From Marinobacter sp. (GTDB lineage: Bacteria > Pseudomonadota > Gammaproteobacteria > Pseudomonadales > Oleiphilaceae): a stretch of DNA of 64,000 nt. The translations under genes were made by a program, and so were the position numbers. The stretch lies in NCBI GenBank assembly GCA_030149475.1, contig JASBRL010000015.1, forward strand, positions 1 to 64,000, written 5' to 3'. The notes beneath the pieces were generated by a model, which searched no databases, was not told the DNA's origin, and saw only the letters and a list, made by a program, of their open reading frames with translations. This document shows, piece by piece, positions 7,038 through 19,121 of the stretch. Within the stretch, counting starts at the first letter, position 1. Each line of letters begins with the position of its first letter.

Positions 7038-9893
7038 ATGCGTCATTGGGGCATTCGCAAAAAGGTTCTGGTGGCCACGGTCGTACCCACCGTGTTCATT
7101 ACGGTCATACTCGGGCTGTTTTTCACCTACAGCTGGGTCGGTAATATCGAACACCTGCTCCGTGACCGTGGCGACTCCCTCTCCCGTCAACTGGCAGCAG
7201 CAGCCGAATACGGTATGTTTACAGCCAACCGCAGCCTGCTTAACAGCCTGTCCAATTCACTGCTGGAAGAAAAAGATGTCCGTTCGCTGACTTTCTTCAA
7301 CGCCAAACGCGAACGACTGCTCCACAGCGGGCCCAAACTGACTGACCGGATTGACCAGGCAGCGCTGGACATCCGCGAGACCATTCATCGCCCGGGTCAG
7401 GAAAGCACCCTGTTCATCACCCCGGTCTTCCTGCAGGACCTGATGATGGACAGCTTGCTGGACATCGACGCCAGCTCGACCAAACAGGGATCGACCAAAC
7501 CCATTGGCTGGGTGGCCGTGGAAATGTCCCACCTGCGCACCGACAAGGAAACCTACAAGGCACTACTGGTCAGTCTGCTGCTTGTACTGGCGGGCATTGG
7601 CACTAATCTGGTGATCGCCACGCGCATGAGCAGGTCATTCACAGACCCGGTGTTCGAACTGAACAGCGCTGTCGCCCTGCTCAAGGAGGGCAAGCTGGAA
7701 ACCCGGGTACACACCGGTGCGGGCCCGGAATTCGAACAACTGGAATCGGGCCTTAATGCGATGGCCGAAGAACTCAGCCGCGCCCAGGCCGAGATGCAGC
7801 AGAATATCGACCAGGCAACGGAAGATCTCCGGGAAACCCTGGAAACCATCGAAATCCAGAATATTGAACTGGACTTCGCCCGCAAGGAAGCTCTGGAAGC
7901 GAGTCGGATCAAGTCGGAATTCCTGGCCAATATGTCCCATGAGATCCGTACCCCGCTGAACGGCATCATCGGTTTTACCGAATTACTGCTCAAAAGTCCG
8001 CTGCCAAAACACCAGCGGGATCACCTGAGCACCATACGCAAGTCCTCGGAGATACTCCTCACCATCATCAACGACATCCTTGACTTTTCGAAGATCGAGG
8101 CCGGCAAGCTGATTCTTGACCGCGTGCCGTTTCAGCTTCGGGATATCGTCGAGGATGTCATGATGATGCTGGCGCCCGCCGCCCACAGCAAAAATCTCGA
8201 TCTGGTGCCACTGGTCTACAATGATGTACCGGACAACGTGATGGGCGATCCACTGCGGGTCAAACAGGTCATTACCAATCTGGTCAACAACGCCATCAAG
8301 TTTACCCAGACCGGCGAGGTAGTGCTGCGGGCCAGCCTGGAAGAGGAAGACAGCGAATCGCAGCAGGTAACCCTGCGACTCAGCGTTACCGACTCCGGTG
8401 TCGGGTTGTCGCGGGCCCAGCAGCAATCCCTGTTCAGCGCTTTCAGCCAGGCGGATGCATCGACCGCCAGACAATACGGCGGAACCGGCCTGGGGCTGGT
8501 CATTTCCAAGCGTCTGGTCGAGGAAATGGGCGGCAAGATCGGGCTGAAAAGCGAACTCGGCAAAGGCTCCACATTCTGGTTCACCCTGCGCACCGAACTG
8601 TCGACCAGCAGTGAGGCCCCGGCCTTGCGGGACGCCCTTCAGGGCGAGCGGGTGGTTTACCTGGAAAACCAGAAAACCACCGGCCTGGCGGTGGAGCACA
8701 TGCTGGTCGACTGGGGGATGCAGGTAGACCGCGTGGCGACACCGGCAGACCTGATGGAGCATGTGGAAAACGCCCAGCAGAACCATTCAGGCTACGCGGT
8801 AGCCGTCATCGGTGTCACCCGACACCTGCTGAATTCGACTCACTACCGTGACCTGATCAGGACGCTGGAGCTGGAACGGGACTGCCGCACACTGCTGCTG
8901 ACCCCAACGCTTGAGACTCACCATTCAGCCCTGGCGGAACTGGCCAGCGGACACATCACCAAACCGGTTTGCCGGGAACCTCTGTACGACGAGTTGCTGA
9001 TGCTGGTGCACGGCATCACCCCAGGGGCACCCAGCGTGCCCGCCCCCCATCAACCGGCAACAAACCGGTCACTGTCACCACCGAGGGTGCTTGCGGTGGA
9101 CGATAATGAGGCGAACCTGAAACTGGTCATGACGCTGCTGGCTGACTGCGACATTCTGGCAGACGGAGCTGCCAGCGGATTTGAAGCACTCAGCAAGGCC
9201 CGGCAAACCAATTACGATCTGGTGTTCATGGACCTGCAAATGCCCGGCATGGATGGTCTGGAAACCACCGAGCGCCTGCGTAGTCTGGACGGTGCCTCCC
9301 GCCACACGCCGGTGATCGCCCTGACCGCCCATGCTCTGGCAGACGAGCAGGACCGTCTGATGCAACAGGGTTTTGACGGTTATCTGGCCAAACCGGTCAG
9401 CAATCGCGAACTGACTGACACCATTGCCGAGCATACGGGCTTTGACTGTCGTCCAGCCACGGGCCCGGAATCGTCATTGCCGGAAATTCGCGATACCCGG
9501 CGGCGCATCCGGCCCTCCACTCGCCAGCGGCAAAAGCCCTGCGTCAATATCGACGAAAGTATCCGGCTGGCGGCGGGCAAGAGCGAGCTGGCCGAGGAGC
9601 TGTTCAGTATGCTGCTGGAACAGCTTGGCCCCGACGCTGAACGCATCGAGGCCCTCTGGCAGGCCGGCCAGATGGATGAGCTACTGGAGTGCGTGCACAA
9701 ACTTCACGGCGCGACTCGCTATTGTGGTGTACCGGAGCTACGGGAAGCCGCCGAGCAATTCGAAACCGGCCTCAAGCGGGCCGCGCCAGACCTCGAACAA
9801 CTGAAGAGCCAGATGCTGTCGGCCATTGAACGGCTGGACAACTGGACCGACCAGACCGACTGGCAACCGCTGTTTCGTCAAACCGCTCGCTGA
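7038..9893 (+). CDS. barA: Hybrid sensor histidine kinase BarA/GacS
   Basis: BarA (GacS) phosphorylates UvrY/GacA and so controls the Csr/Rsm small RNAs and the switch to stationary-phase or secondary metabolism. The 951-residue protein has a transmembrane segment at about 10-32, a periplasmic loop, a second one at about 175-195, then a HAMP domain. The kinase core has His301 in MSHEIRTPLNG and the ATP-lid motifs GDPLRVKQVITNLVNNAIKF and GGTGLGL. A degenerate receiver-like stretch precedes the true receiver (Asp732 in FMDLQMPGMDG). The C-terminal Hpt domain has His890 in VHKLHGATRYCG. This is the complete tripartite phosphorelay. It is transcribed divergently from cysM and meets pdxJ tail to tail with a ten-base gap. 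Confidence 0.93.
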   Translation: MRHWGIRKKVLVATVVPTVFITVILGLFFTYSWVGNIEHLLRDRGDSLSRQLAAAAEYGMFTANRSLLNSLSNSLLEEKDVRSLTFFNAKRERLLHSGPKLTDRIDQAALDIRETIHRPGQESTLFITPVFLQDLMMDSLLDIDASSTKQGSTKPIGWVAVEMSHLRTDKETYKALLVSLLLVLAGIGTNLVIATRMSRSFTDPVFELNSAVALLKEGKLETRVHTGAGPEFEQLESGLNAMAEELSRAQAEMQQNIDQATEDLRETLETIEIQNIELDFARKEALEASRIKSEFLANMSHEIRTPLNGIIGFTELLLKSPLPKHQRDHLSTIRKSSEILLTIINDILDFSKIEAGKLILDRVPFQLRDIVEDVMMMLAPAAHSKNLDLVPLVYNDVPDNVMGDPLRVKQVITNLVNNAIKFTQTGEVVLRASLEEEDSESQQVTLRLSVTDSGVGLSRAQQQSLFSAFSQADASTARQYGGTGLGLVISKRLVEEMGGKIGLKSELGKGSTFWFTLRTELSTSSEAPALRDALQGERVVYLENQKTTGLAVEHMLVDWGMQVDRVATPADLMEHVENAQQNHSGYAVAVIGVTRHLLNSTHYRDLIRTLELERDCRTLLLTPTLETHHSALAELASGHITKPVCREPLYDELLMLVHGITPGAPSVPAPHQPATNRSLSPPRVLAVDDNEANLKLVMTLLADCDILADGAASGFEALSKARQTNYDLVFMDLQMPGMDGLETTERLRSLDGASRHTPVIALTAHALADEQDRLMQQGFDGYLAKPVSNRELTDTIAEHTGFDCRPATGPESSLPEIRDTRRRIRPSTRQRQKPCVNIDESIRLAAGKSELAEELFSMLLEQLGPDAERIEALWQAGQMDELLECVHKLHGATRYCGVPELREAAEQFETGLKRAAPDLEQLKSQMLSAIERLDNWTDQTDWQPLFRQTAR

Positions 9894-9903
9894 GGTACGC
9901 GTA

Positions 9904-10665
9904 TTACTCTGAGCCAACAAAGACCTGTCCGCTCACCACTGCACGGTCGAGAATCGCCCGCATATCACTCACGGCATCCTTCAAACCGGTAAATACCGCT
10001 CTGGCGATGATGCTGTGGCCGATGTTCAGCTCGTTGATGCCCGGAATGGCGGCAATTCGCTCCGTATTGTGGTAATGCAGGCCGTGTCCTGCGTTAACGA
10101 TCAACCCTTTTTTACGGGCATAGGCGACGGCCCGGGCGACCGAATCGAACGCCCTGTCCACGGCCTCCGGCGACCCGGCAAGGGCGTATTCACCGGTATG
10201 CAGCTCAATGACCGGCGCACCACAGCGCACTGCCGCGTCAATCTGCAGCGGATCCGGATCGATAAACAGGGACACCTCGGCGCCGATACGAGCGAGGCGC
10301 TCACAGGCCTTGGCGACGCGAGCCTCCTGACCGTCTACATCCAGACCGCCTTCGGTCGTCAGCTCCTCTCGTTTCTCAGGCACCAGGCAGACACACGGCG
10401 GCCGCACCTGTTCCGCAAACGCCAGCATTGCCTCCGTGACAGCCATTTCCAGGTTCATCCGGGCAGTCAGCATCTCCCTGAGCATCAACACGTCGCGATC
10501 CTGAATGTGTCGCCGATCCTCACGGGGATGCAACGTGATACCATCCGCTCCCGCTTGCTCGGCCACCAGAGCAGCCTGCACCGGGTCCGGATAGCGGGTT
10601 CCCCGCGCCTGCCGAAGCGTGGCAACATGGTCTATATTGACCCCCAGTAATACTCTAGGATTCAT
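9904..10665 (-). CDS. pdxJ: Pyridoxine 5'-phosphate synthase
   Basis: PdxJ condenses 1-deoxyxylulose 5-phosphate with 3-amino-2-oxopropyl phosphate to form pyridoxine 5'-phosphate (vitamin B6). The 253-residue TIM-barrel protein shows [15 protein letters not shown] at the N-terminus, [13 protein letters not shown], the catalytic-loop glutamate region and [13 protein letters not shown] chose the ATG at 10665 (GAGGAGA upstream), the usual family start. The gene overlaps the end of recO by 11 bases, so translation is probably coupled. Confidence 0.94.
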   Translation of the reverse strand: MNPRVLLGVNIDHVATLRQARGTRYPDPVQAALVAEQAGADGITLHPREDRRHIQDRDVLMLREMLTARMNLEMAVTEAMLAFAEQVRPPCVCLVPEKREELTTEGGLDVDGQEARVAKACERLARIGAEVSLFIDPDPLQIDAAVRCGAPVIELHTGEYALAGSPEAVDRAFDSVARAVAYARKKGLIVNAGHGLHYHNTERIAAIPGINELNIGHSIIARAVFTGLKDAVSDMRAILDRAVVSGQVFVGSE

Positions 10666-11383
10666 GACTGTCTCCTCGCCCGTGACTGAACAGGGCACGG
10701 CTGTTCAGCGGTCGCCCCTGCATCAAATGATCGATCAGCACTCTCATGGTTTTTTTCGCCAGACGACGGCAGGCCGGTGACTCCAGATTACCGGCAGATA
10801 ACGCCAGTAGAACATCACCCGGAAGACCGCACAGTCGCGGCGCGCTGGCCTGGCCCGACACAATGCCCTGTTCGGGATCGTACCCGTAGTGCGCCCCGGC
10901 GACCACCGCTTCACCGGTATCCGTGGTGATGGTCCAGTCAAAACTGAGCCCCATCGCCTCGACAAACGCCCACTCAAACCGACGTAGCACCGGCTGAACA
11001 TCAACCGTTGTCGCCAGTTGATCCAGCGTATCAATATAAGCGGCAAAAAGTTCGGGGCTGGGGTCTCCAACCGGTAGCAGCCGCTGGAGCAACTCATTGA
11101 TGTACAGACCACAATACAGCGCTTCGGTCCGTTGCAGTACCGGTCCTTGCTGCACCTCGGTCTGGGTCAGGGTTTTGAGATCATGGCGTCCCTGCCAGTC
11201 CAGCAAGAGTGGCTGGAAGGGCTGCAACTGTGCCTTGAGTGGACTTTTGACGGTATTGCCGCCCCGTGCCACCACCGACATTCGCCCTGCATTCAGGGAA
11301 AAAACATCAACCAGAAGACTGGTTTCCCGATAGGAGCGCCGGTGAAGCACATACGCGGGCTCCTGTTGCACTGAACCCGGCAT
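10655..11383 (-). CDS. recO: DNA repair protein RecO
   Basis: RecO anneals single strands and, with RecR, loads RecA on SSB-coated DNA at gaps. The 242-residue protein has the N-terminal OB fold ([27 protein letters not shown]) and the helical C-terminal domain ([26 protein letters not shown]). It lacks an obvious zinc-binding cysteine set, as do many gammaproteobacterial RecO proteins. GAGG precedes the ATG. It lies between era and pdxJ as in most gammaproteobacteria. Confidence 0.93.
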   Translation of the reverse strand: MPGSVQQEPAYVLHRRSYRETSLLVDVFSLNAGRMSVVARGGNTVKSPLKAQLQPFQPLLLDWQGRHDLKTLTQTEVQQGPVLQRTEALYCGLYINELLQRLLPVGDPSPELFAAYIDTLDQLATTVDVQPVLRRFEWAFVEAMGLSFDWTITTDTGEAVVAGAHYGYDPEQGIVSGQASAPRLCGLPGDVLLALSAGNLESPACRRLAKKTMRVLIDHLMQGRPLNSRALFSHGRGDSHES

Positions 11384-11390
11384 CGAAACC

Positions 11391-12308
11391 TCAGAAGTCG
11401 TTCATGCCCAGACTTTTCAGGGCCCGGTCACTGTCTGCCCAGCCCCGTTTGACCTTGACCCAGAGCCGCAACATAACCTTGCTGTCAAACAGGCGCTCCA
11501 TGTCAATCCGTGACTCCTGACCAATACTGCGCAGACGCTCCCCCTTGTCCCCGATAACAATTTTCTTCTGCCCTTCCCGCTCGACCAGAATCAGCGCAGA
11601 TATGTGCAGGGTCTTGCCGTCGCGGCGAAATTCTTCAATCTCTACCGCCACCGAATACGGCAACTCGGCCCCCAGTTGACGGGTTATTTTTTCCCGCACC
11701 ATCTCCGAGGCCATAAAGCGTTCGCTCTTGTCAGTGATCTGGTCATCCGGATAGAAATGAACGCTCCGGGGCAGAAAACCGCCAACCGCCTGTTCCAGCG
11801 GCGCCAGATTCTGACCCCGCAGGGCTGACAGCGGTATGACTTCGGCGAACTCCCGTTTTCTTGACAACATGTCCAGGTGTGGCAAAAGAGCATTTCTGTT
11901 CTCAAGCCTGTCGACTTTGTTGACTGCAAGGATAACCGGACATGTCAGACCGGACAGCTTCTGCAACACCATCTCGTCGGCCGTGGTCCAGTTGATCTGG
12001 TCGACCACAAACACCACCACGTCCACATCCACCAGGGCCGAGGAGGCCGCCCGATTCATATAGCGGTTGATGGCCCGGGGCTCTTCCTCATGCATGCCCG
12101 GGGTGTCAACGTAAATAACCTGGACCGGTCCCGCCGTCTTGATACCCAATACCTGATGGCGGGTGGTCTGGGGCTTGCGTGAAGTGATGCTGAGTTTCTG
12201 GCCCAGAATATGGTTGAGCAGCGTGGACTTGCCGACGTTGGGACGGCCGACAATGGCCACAAAGCCACAGCGACTGTCCGGATTTTCCGGACGGGTGATA
12301 TCGGTCAT
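11391..12308 (-). CDS. era: GTPase Era
   Basis: Era is an essential GTPase that binds the 3' end of 16S rRNA and helps mature the small subunit. The 305-residue protein has G1 GRPNVGKST (21-29), G3 DTPG, G4 NKVD and G5 SAL, followed by a KH RNA-binding domain with the signature [14 protein letters not shown]. The ATG shares one base with the rnc stop (TGATG), indicating reinitiation from rnc. An in-frame TTG one codon earlier is not needed. Confidence 0.96.
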   Translation of the reverse strand: MTDITRPENPDSRCGFVAIVGRPNVGKSTLLNHILGQKLSITSRKPQTTRHQVLGIKTAGPVQVIYVDTPGMHEEEPRAINRYMNRAASSALVDVDVVVFVVDQINWTTADEMVLQKLSGLTCPVILAVNKVDRLENRNALLPHLDMLSRKREFAEVIPLSALRGQNLAPLEQAVGGFLPRSVHFYPDDQITDKSERFMASEMVREKITRQLGAELPYSVAVEIEEFRRDGKTLHISALILVEREGQKKIVIGDKGERLRSIGQESRIDMERLFDSKVMLRLWVKVKRGWADSDRALKSLGMNDF

Positions 12309-12994
12309 CAAATACTCTCCACACCCAGTGCCTTTAGTGCATTCCGGGCAGCCTGCTGTTCTGCGATGCGGCGGCTGTTGCCGACGCCGGTCGTCTTCCG
12401 GTCCAGTGACGGCAAAGCGCAGGACACGTGAAAAGTCTGGGCATGCGCTTCACCATCAACCGAAATGACATCGTACTGCGGTAACGGGAACTGCCTTGAC
12501 TGAAGATATTCCTGCAGCCGGGTTTTCGGATCTTTCTGGGTATCCTGTATGTTCAGATTCTGCAACCGCTGCTCAAACCAGCGCAGCACCTGGGCACGAC
12601 AGGTGGCAAAATCACTGTCCAGATACACGGCGCCAATAATCGATTCCACGGCGTCAGCCAGTATGGAATCCCGTCGGTATCCGCCGCTTTTGAGTTCTCC
12701 AGAGCCAAGCCGTAAATACTGACCCAGTTCAAACTCACGGCCAATCTCAGCCAGCGTCACTCCCTTGACCATTCTCGCGCGCAGCCGACTGAGCTGGCCC
12801 TCACGAGCCTTTTCGAACTGCAGATAGAGGTGTTCGGCAATCACCATGTTGACGATGGAGTCCCCCAGAAATTCCAGGCGCTCGTTGTTCTGGTTTCCAA
12901 AGCTGCGGTGGGTCAGTGCCAGCAACAGCCGATCGGGATCGTTGAACTGGTAGCCAATCCGCCGTTGAAGTTGAGCGAGGTCCGGGGCTGTCAT
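12308..12994 (-). CDS. rnc: Ribonuclease III
   Basis: RNase III cuts double-stranded RNA and processes the rRNA precursors. The 228-residue protein has the catalytic signature [18 protein letters not shown], the second acidic site [13 protein letters not shown] and a C-terminal dsRNA-binding domain ([11 protein letters not shown] to [16 protein letters not shown]). The start ATG overlaps the preceding stop by one base (TGATG), and its own stop overlaps era the same way. Confidence 0.96.
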   Translation of the reverse strand: MTAPDLAQLQRRIGYQFNDPDRLLLALTHRSFGNQNNERLEFLGDSIVNMVIAEHLYLQFEKAREGQLSRLRARMVKGVTLAEIGREFELGQYLRLGSGELKSGGYRRDSILADAVESIIGAVYLDSDFATCRAQVLRWFEQRLQNLNIQDTQKDPKTRLQEYLQSRQFPLPQYDVISVDGEAHAQTFHVSCALPSLDRKTTGVGNSRRIAEQQAARNALKALGVESI

Positions 12995-13383
12995 CACTGG
13001 CCTGTCATATCGTATACATGATGGAAGGACACAACCGCGTCAATATTGCTGATGATGCTGGTACGGACCTCATAATCCACCGTTATCCGGACCTCATTAC
13101 CATCTGCTTTCACGGTAATGGCTTTTGGGCCCAGGTTGTCGACGTTGTTCACCGAAAGGCGTTTGTTGATCAGTTTGTGAACTTCCCTGGCATTCATCGC
13201 GGCCAGGCCTCTGGTGCCACTGAGCCCCTCGACCGCTTCCTGAATGGTGAAGTCATCAAGGTAAATCGGCCCAATCTTGATGGCCAGGGTCAGCACGCTG
13301 CCAAAGAACAGCATCGCGACCAGAATACCCAGGGTAGAGGCACCCCGTTGCGAAGCCGGAAAGTGTTCAGAATGCCTGTTCAT
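12994..13383 (-). CDS. DUF4845 family membrane protein
   Basis: This 129-residue protein has one N-terminal transmembrane segment at about 17-36 (TLGILVAMLFFGSVLTLAIK) and a small extracytoplasmic domain. It matches the DUF4845 proteins commonly found between lepB and rnc in gammaproteobacteria; the function is unknown. I chose the ATG at 13383 because relatives have short leaders. A GTG at 13458 overlapping the lepB stop (GTGA) would add 25 residues and cannot be excluded. Its setting suggests cotranscription with signal peptidase and RNase III. Confidence 0.8.
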   Translation of the reverse strand: MNRHSEHFPASQRGASTLGILVAMLFFGSVLTLAIKIGPIYLDDFTIQEAVEGLSGTRGLAAMNAREVHKLINKRLSVNNVDNLGPKAITVKADGNEVRITVDYEVRTSIISNIDAVVSFHHVYDMTGQ

Positions 13384-13454
13384 TGTCACATCTACCTTGT
13401 CTTCAACGAGGCCTGTCAAACGGCCGGGACCGGAGAGCCGATACCCGGACCACG

Positions 13455-14240
13455 TCACTGAATGGAGCCGACACGATCAAATGACGGCAGACTGGTCACG
13501 GATTTCCAGTGCATCCAGATTGCGAACGCTTTCCCCACGATCAGTTTCTCCGGGACAGTCCCCCAGAAGCGGCTGTCGTTGCTGTTATCCCGGTTGTCAC
13601 CCATCATGAAATACTGACCGGCGGGGATAACCCACTCCCCCTCGCTGGCATCATTACGATACCCCATCATCCGATAGATTTCGTGATCCACGTCACCCAG
13701 ATGCTCCAGACGAAGCTCCCGGGGCGGCAGATCTGCTACGAAATCAGTGGCGACCTTCTTATCGTTAATGTAGAGGGTTTTGTCACGATAGCGAATGTGA
13801 TCACCGGGAAGGCCAATGACGCGTTTGATGTAATTGGTTTCGCCATCTTTTGGGTATTTGAAGACCATGACGTCGCCTCGCTGCGGCTCGCCAATGTCCA
13901 GAATCTTGGTGCCCAGTACGGGCAGCCGCAAACCATAGGCGAACTTGTTCACCAGAATGAAATCCCCGACCTCCAGCGTCGGCAGCATCGACCCGGAGGG
14001 AATCTGAAAGGGCTCGATCAGAAAGGAACGCAATACCAGCACCACCAGGAGCACCGGGAAAAAAGAGCGGCTGAGGTCCACCAGGTAGGGTTCACGGGGT
14101 TGGCCATCTTCGTCTACGATCACCTCTCCCGCGTCGGCGAGCTGAGCCCGGCGTGCACGGAGAAAAAGCCGGTCGCCCAGCCAGATCAAGCCCGTAGCCA
14201 ACGTCAGAAGTACGAGAATCAGCGGAAAATTAATATCCAT
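13455..14240 (-). CDS. lepB: Signal peptidase I
   Basis: LepB removes signal peptides from exported preproteins at the outer face of the inner membrane. The 261-residue protein has two N-terminal transmembrane segments (about 5-25 and 58-76). The catalytic Ser84 is in IPSGSMLPTL and the general base Lys139 in YIKRVIGLPGD; the box MGDNRDNSNDSR is also present. The ATG at 14240 has AGGG upstream. The gene follows lepA after nine bases. Confidence 0.95.
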   Translation of the reverse strand: MDINFPLILVLLTLATGLIWLGDRLFLRARRAQLADAGEVIVDEDGQPREPYLVDLSRSFFPVLLVVLVLRSFLIEPFQIPSGSMLPTLEVGDFILVNKFAYGLRLPVLGTKILDIGEPQRGDVMVFKYPKDGETNYIKRVIGLPGDHIRYRDKTLYINDKKVATDFVADLPPRELRLEHLGDVDHEIYRMMGYRNDASEGEWVIPAGQYFMMGDNRDNSNDSRFWGTVPEKLIVGKAFAIWMHWKSVTSLPSFDRVGSIQ

Positions 14241-14249
14241 CAAAGTGCC

Positions 14250-16052
<1,803 letters not shown>

Positions 16053-16182
16053 AGACAAAAGTTACTCGCGTAAGACGACAGATTCGCTGCAGACAGGCGG
16101 TGGTTCCGCCGATCAGCCATGCGGGATCAGGCATAAGTTGAAACGGCGTGATTTTACCGGTTGTCGACTACTATTGCCATGT

Positions 16183-18912
16183 TCACGATGAGAGCGCCCG
16201 ATCATACTGACCCACCAGGAAACCAATCAGCGCATCTTCATCCAGCGGACAACTGAACAGATTGCCCTGGCACTGGGCGCATCCGGCTGCCTTGAGGAAG
16301 CTCAGCTGCTGCGGCGTTTCCACACCTTCGGCAATCACGGTGAGGTGCAGTTTGTGCGCCAGCGCGACGACCGCTGCCGTCACGTCTGTAGCACTGCCAT
16401 TGTAGGGAATATCGGCAATGAAACTGCGGTCGATTTTGACCGCATCCAGCGGGAGCCGCTGCAAGGCGGCCAGCGAGCATGCGCCGGTGCCAAAATCATC
16501 CAGAATCAGATACACCCCGATGTCGTGAAGCGCACCGAGTACCTCCCGGAGCATGCGCGAATCGTGGTTCAGCAACTGTGCCGGAATCTCCAGCTCCAGC
16601 CGTTCGGGAAATACGCCGGTTTCGGTTACTACCCGGCGGAACATATCCAGAAATACCGGGTCGATAATCTGTCTGACGGAAAAGTTTACCGACACCCGCA
16701 GCGACTCGAACCCGGCCCGCTCCAACGCCTGAATCTGGATGCACGCCTGACGCAGAGCCACTTCACCCAGGCGCACGATCAGCCCGGAATCCTCAGCCAC
16801 GCCGATGAACTGCCGGGCAGGCACCAATCCCTTCTCCGGATGCTGCCAGCGCAGGAACGCCTCCACCCCGGTTACCCGCTCACGGCCGAGGTCGAAGCGG
16901 GGCTGATAGTGGAGGACAAAGCGCGCCGCGTCGATGGCCTCGACCAACTCCTCCTGCTGGATCAGACGGCGTGAGGCCTGCATATTCATGGCCGGCGTGA
17001 AAAACTGATAGTTGTTGCGACCTCGCTCCTTCGCCCGGTACATGGCCAGATCCGCGTATTTCATCAGCACCCCGGGATCTTCGCTGTCATCGGGAATCAT
17101 GGTGACTCCGATGCTCACGGTGATACTGACGTCATGCTCTTTCAGTCGCACCCGCTGACACAGTCGACGGAGAACGGTTTCCGCTACCCTGGCGGCGGCC
17201 TGAGGCCCCTGAATGCTTGACAGCAACACCACAAACTCGTCGCCGCCGAGGCGCGCGACAGAATCTTCTTCCCGCACGCACCCGGAAAGCCAGCGAGCCA
17301 CGAGGGCCAGCAGATCGTCTCCGGCGTCATGCCCCAGGGTATCGTTAATCCGCTTGAATCCATCCAGATCCAGAAACATCAACGCGGCGGATTCCCCGGT
17401 GCGACGGCTGCGCCGAACCGCATGGGCAAGACGGTCCTGGAACAGCTGACGGTTGGCCAGACCGGTCAGCGGATCGTAGAAGGCCAGCCGATGCAGTTCC
17501 GACCGGGCAGTTTTCAGCTCGGTCAGGTCCCGCAGGCTGAGGACAACACCATTGACCCCCGGCTCATCAAGCATGGCGGTGCAGGAGCCCTCCATGTCGC
17601 GCCAGCCACCGCCCCCGTCCCGGAGTCGTGCCCGCATGACGGGAACTGGCCGTCCGGGACTGCAGAGCGCCTGTTCAAAGCGTACCTGCAATTGCGGCCA
17701 GTCATCTCCGTGCACCCGGGATTCCAGTTCCAGTTCTTTCACCTGGTCCTGGGCAAACCCAAGAATGTGCTGACAGGAAGGGCTGACGTACCGGGCCTCG
17801 CCGTGGCGACCGAGAACCAGCGTGAGATTACCGGTGGCGCCTTCAGTAATCGCGCGGTAACGACCGGCGCTGACCTGGGCCAGCAGGCGGGAGCGTATCA
17901 ATGTCAGCGCAAGGGCAAAAAGCAACAGGCTGAACAGCACCCCGGCAACCCCTACAATCAGCGGCCGTGAATCAGACGCCAGATAATCAAACGCCGGCGT
18001 TGACCGGGTCTGCAAAAGCCAGGTGCGGCCCCCGTATGCAATGTCCTGGCTCATCTGAAAGGTGTAGTCATTGTCCAGGGAGCCGAGGTTGGAGCCATAC
18101 ATCAGTGAACTGTCGATGGCCTGATTGCTATCGTAGATTTGCACATCCAGAAACGGAGAGATCAGCCCGACAATACCGTCGATCAGGTTGTTCATGCGAA
18201 ATGCACTGAACAGAAAGCCCGTCAACTGCTCCTGTCGTTCAGGTATTGAGTCAGGCACCTGTTTGTCCGCATAGACCGGGTAGTACATCAGGAAACCCGC
18301 CTGATCATCATCCACGTTCTCCTGAATCAGCACCACTTTGCCGGTGACCTTCGGCTCGGCCGTGTCCCGTGCCAACTCCATAGCAGCCCGGTGCACGCTG
18401 TCCTGAAATGCATCGTAGCCAAAGGCGCTGCGATTTCGGCGGTTGAGCGGTTCGAGGTAGACAATGGGATAGTAGTCGGCGCGCTCGCCAACCGGACGAA
18501 TGAGATAATCAGAAAGCCCGCTCTGGCGCACCGCTGCAATGTGCCTGCGGACAACCGCTCCGGCAACGCGGGGAATAAAACCAATACCCTGTATACCTGG
18601 ATAGTAACGGTCGATATCCAGGCGACTGACATACACGTGCCAGTCCTTACGATCGACTGAACCGGCTACCGCAAACAGGCCCGCACTGCCGGCGAGGACC
18701 TGTTCGTAGTTGAGCAGTCGCTGCTCAATCGCTGCTTTCAACTGCAGGGACTGAGTCCGGAAACGGGCTTCAGCCCGGTCTGCTACCAGGTGAGTGGAAA
18801 GCACCCACAACCCAGCGGTAACAGACAGGCCGACCAGCAGCACCAACCAGGCCAGACGCGCATTATGAAACCGGAACAGTTGCCGGCAGGGAACATCCTT
18901 ATTTTTTTTCAT
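16183..18912 (-). CDS. Membrane CHASE-PAS-GGDEF-EAL cyclic-di-GMP protein
   Basis: This 909-residue sensor has a transmembrane segment at about 17-40, a periplasmic CHASE-type domain (YPGIQGIGFIPRV, DYLIRPVGERADYYPIVYLEP) and a second transmembrane segment at about 318-341. A PAS domain, a GGDEF domain and an EAL domain follow. GGDEF at 556-560 is intact, so diguanylate cyclase activity is plausible. The EAL signature reads EAF at 684-686, and the usual E-x-T-E stretch reads ELEIPAQ. VNFSV, DDFGTG, KIDRSF and VIAEGVET are kept, so phosphodiesterase activity may be reduced or altered. The gene stands alone between lepA and degP. Confidence 0.88.
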   Translation of the reverse strand: MKKNKDVPCRQLFRFHNARLAWLVLLVGLSVTAGLWVLSTHLVADRAEARFRTQSLQLKAAIEQRLLNYEQVLAGSAGLFAVAGSVDRKDWHVYVSRLDIDRYYPGIQGIGFIPRVAGAVVRRHIAAVRQSGLSDYLIRPVGERADYYPIVYLEPLNRRNRSAFGYDAFQDSVHRAAMELARDTAEPKVTGKVVLIQENVDDDQAGFLMYYPVYADKQVPDSIPERQEQLTGFLFSAFRMNNLIDGIVGLISPFLDVQIYDSNQAIDSSLMYGSNLGSLDNDYTFQMSQDIAYGGRTWLLQTRSTPAFDYLASDSRPLIVGVAGVLFSLLLFALALTLIRSRLLAQVSAGRYRAITEGATGNLTLVLGRHGEARYVSPSCQHILGFAQDQVKELELESRVHGDDWPQLQVRFEQALCSPGRPVPVMRARLRDGGGGWRDMEGSCTAMLDEPGVNGVVLSLRDLTELKTARSELHRLAFYDPLTGLANRQLFQDRLAHAVRRSRRTGESAALMFLDLDGFKRINDTLGHDAGDDLLALVARWLSGCVREEDSVARLGGDEFVVLLSSIQGPQAAARVAETVLRRLCQRVRLKEHDVSITVSIGVTMIPDDSEDPGVLMKYADLAMYRAKERGRNNYQFFTPAMNMQASRRLIQQEELVEAIDAARFVLHYQPRFDLGRERVTGVEAFLRWQHPEKGLVPARQFIGVAEDSGLIVRLGEVALRQACIQIQALERAGFESLRVSVNFSVRQIIDPVFLDMFRRVVTETGVFPERLELEIPAQLLNHDSRMLREVLGALHDIGVYLILDDFGTGACSLAALQRLPLDAVKIDRSFIADIPYNGSATDVTAAVVALAHKLHLTVIAEGVETPQQLSFLKAAGCAQCQGNLFSCPLDEDALIGFLVGQYDRALSS

Positions 18913-19038
18913 AGGCAGGCGGGTCCAATCCGTGGCCTCAGGGTGTTAAAGAAACACTGATCAATGCCCGCATACTTCAGGCCTTGCCCGGAGTGGCCCC
19001 GGAAACTGATCGGCACTTCCTTACGCTCGCCTATTATA

Positions 19039-19082
19039 GCAAAAAACCCACCACTCGCCGCTTCCGGCGAATGATGGGTTTA
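19039..19082 (-). terminator. Rho-independent terminator after degP
   Basis: On the minus strand a long stem (AAACCCATCATTCGCCG pairing with CGGCGAGTGGTGGGTT around a GAAG loop) is followed by a run of six T. It lies about 40 bases beyond the degP stop and closes the rpoE-degP operon. Two G-T mispairs in the stem are tolerated. Confidence 0.9.
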
Positions 19083-19121
19083 GAAGCCTGACGCGGTGTC
19101 AGGCAGACTCTCGGGGGCCGG

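Noticed and set aside
8600-9060. A second receiver domain in BarA
   Set aside because: The stretch resembles a receiver fold but lacks the acidic pocket and phosphorylatable Asp motif, so it is treated as a degenerate REC-like linker.
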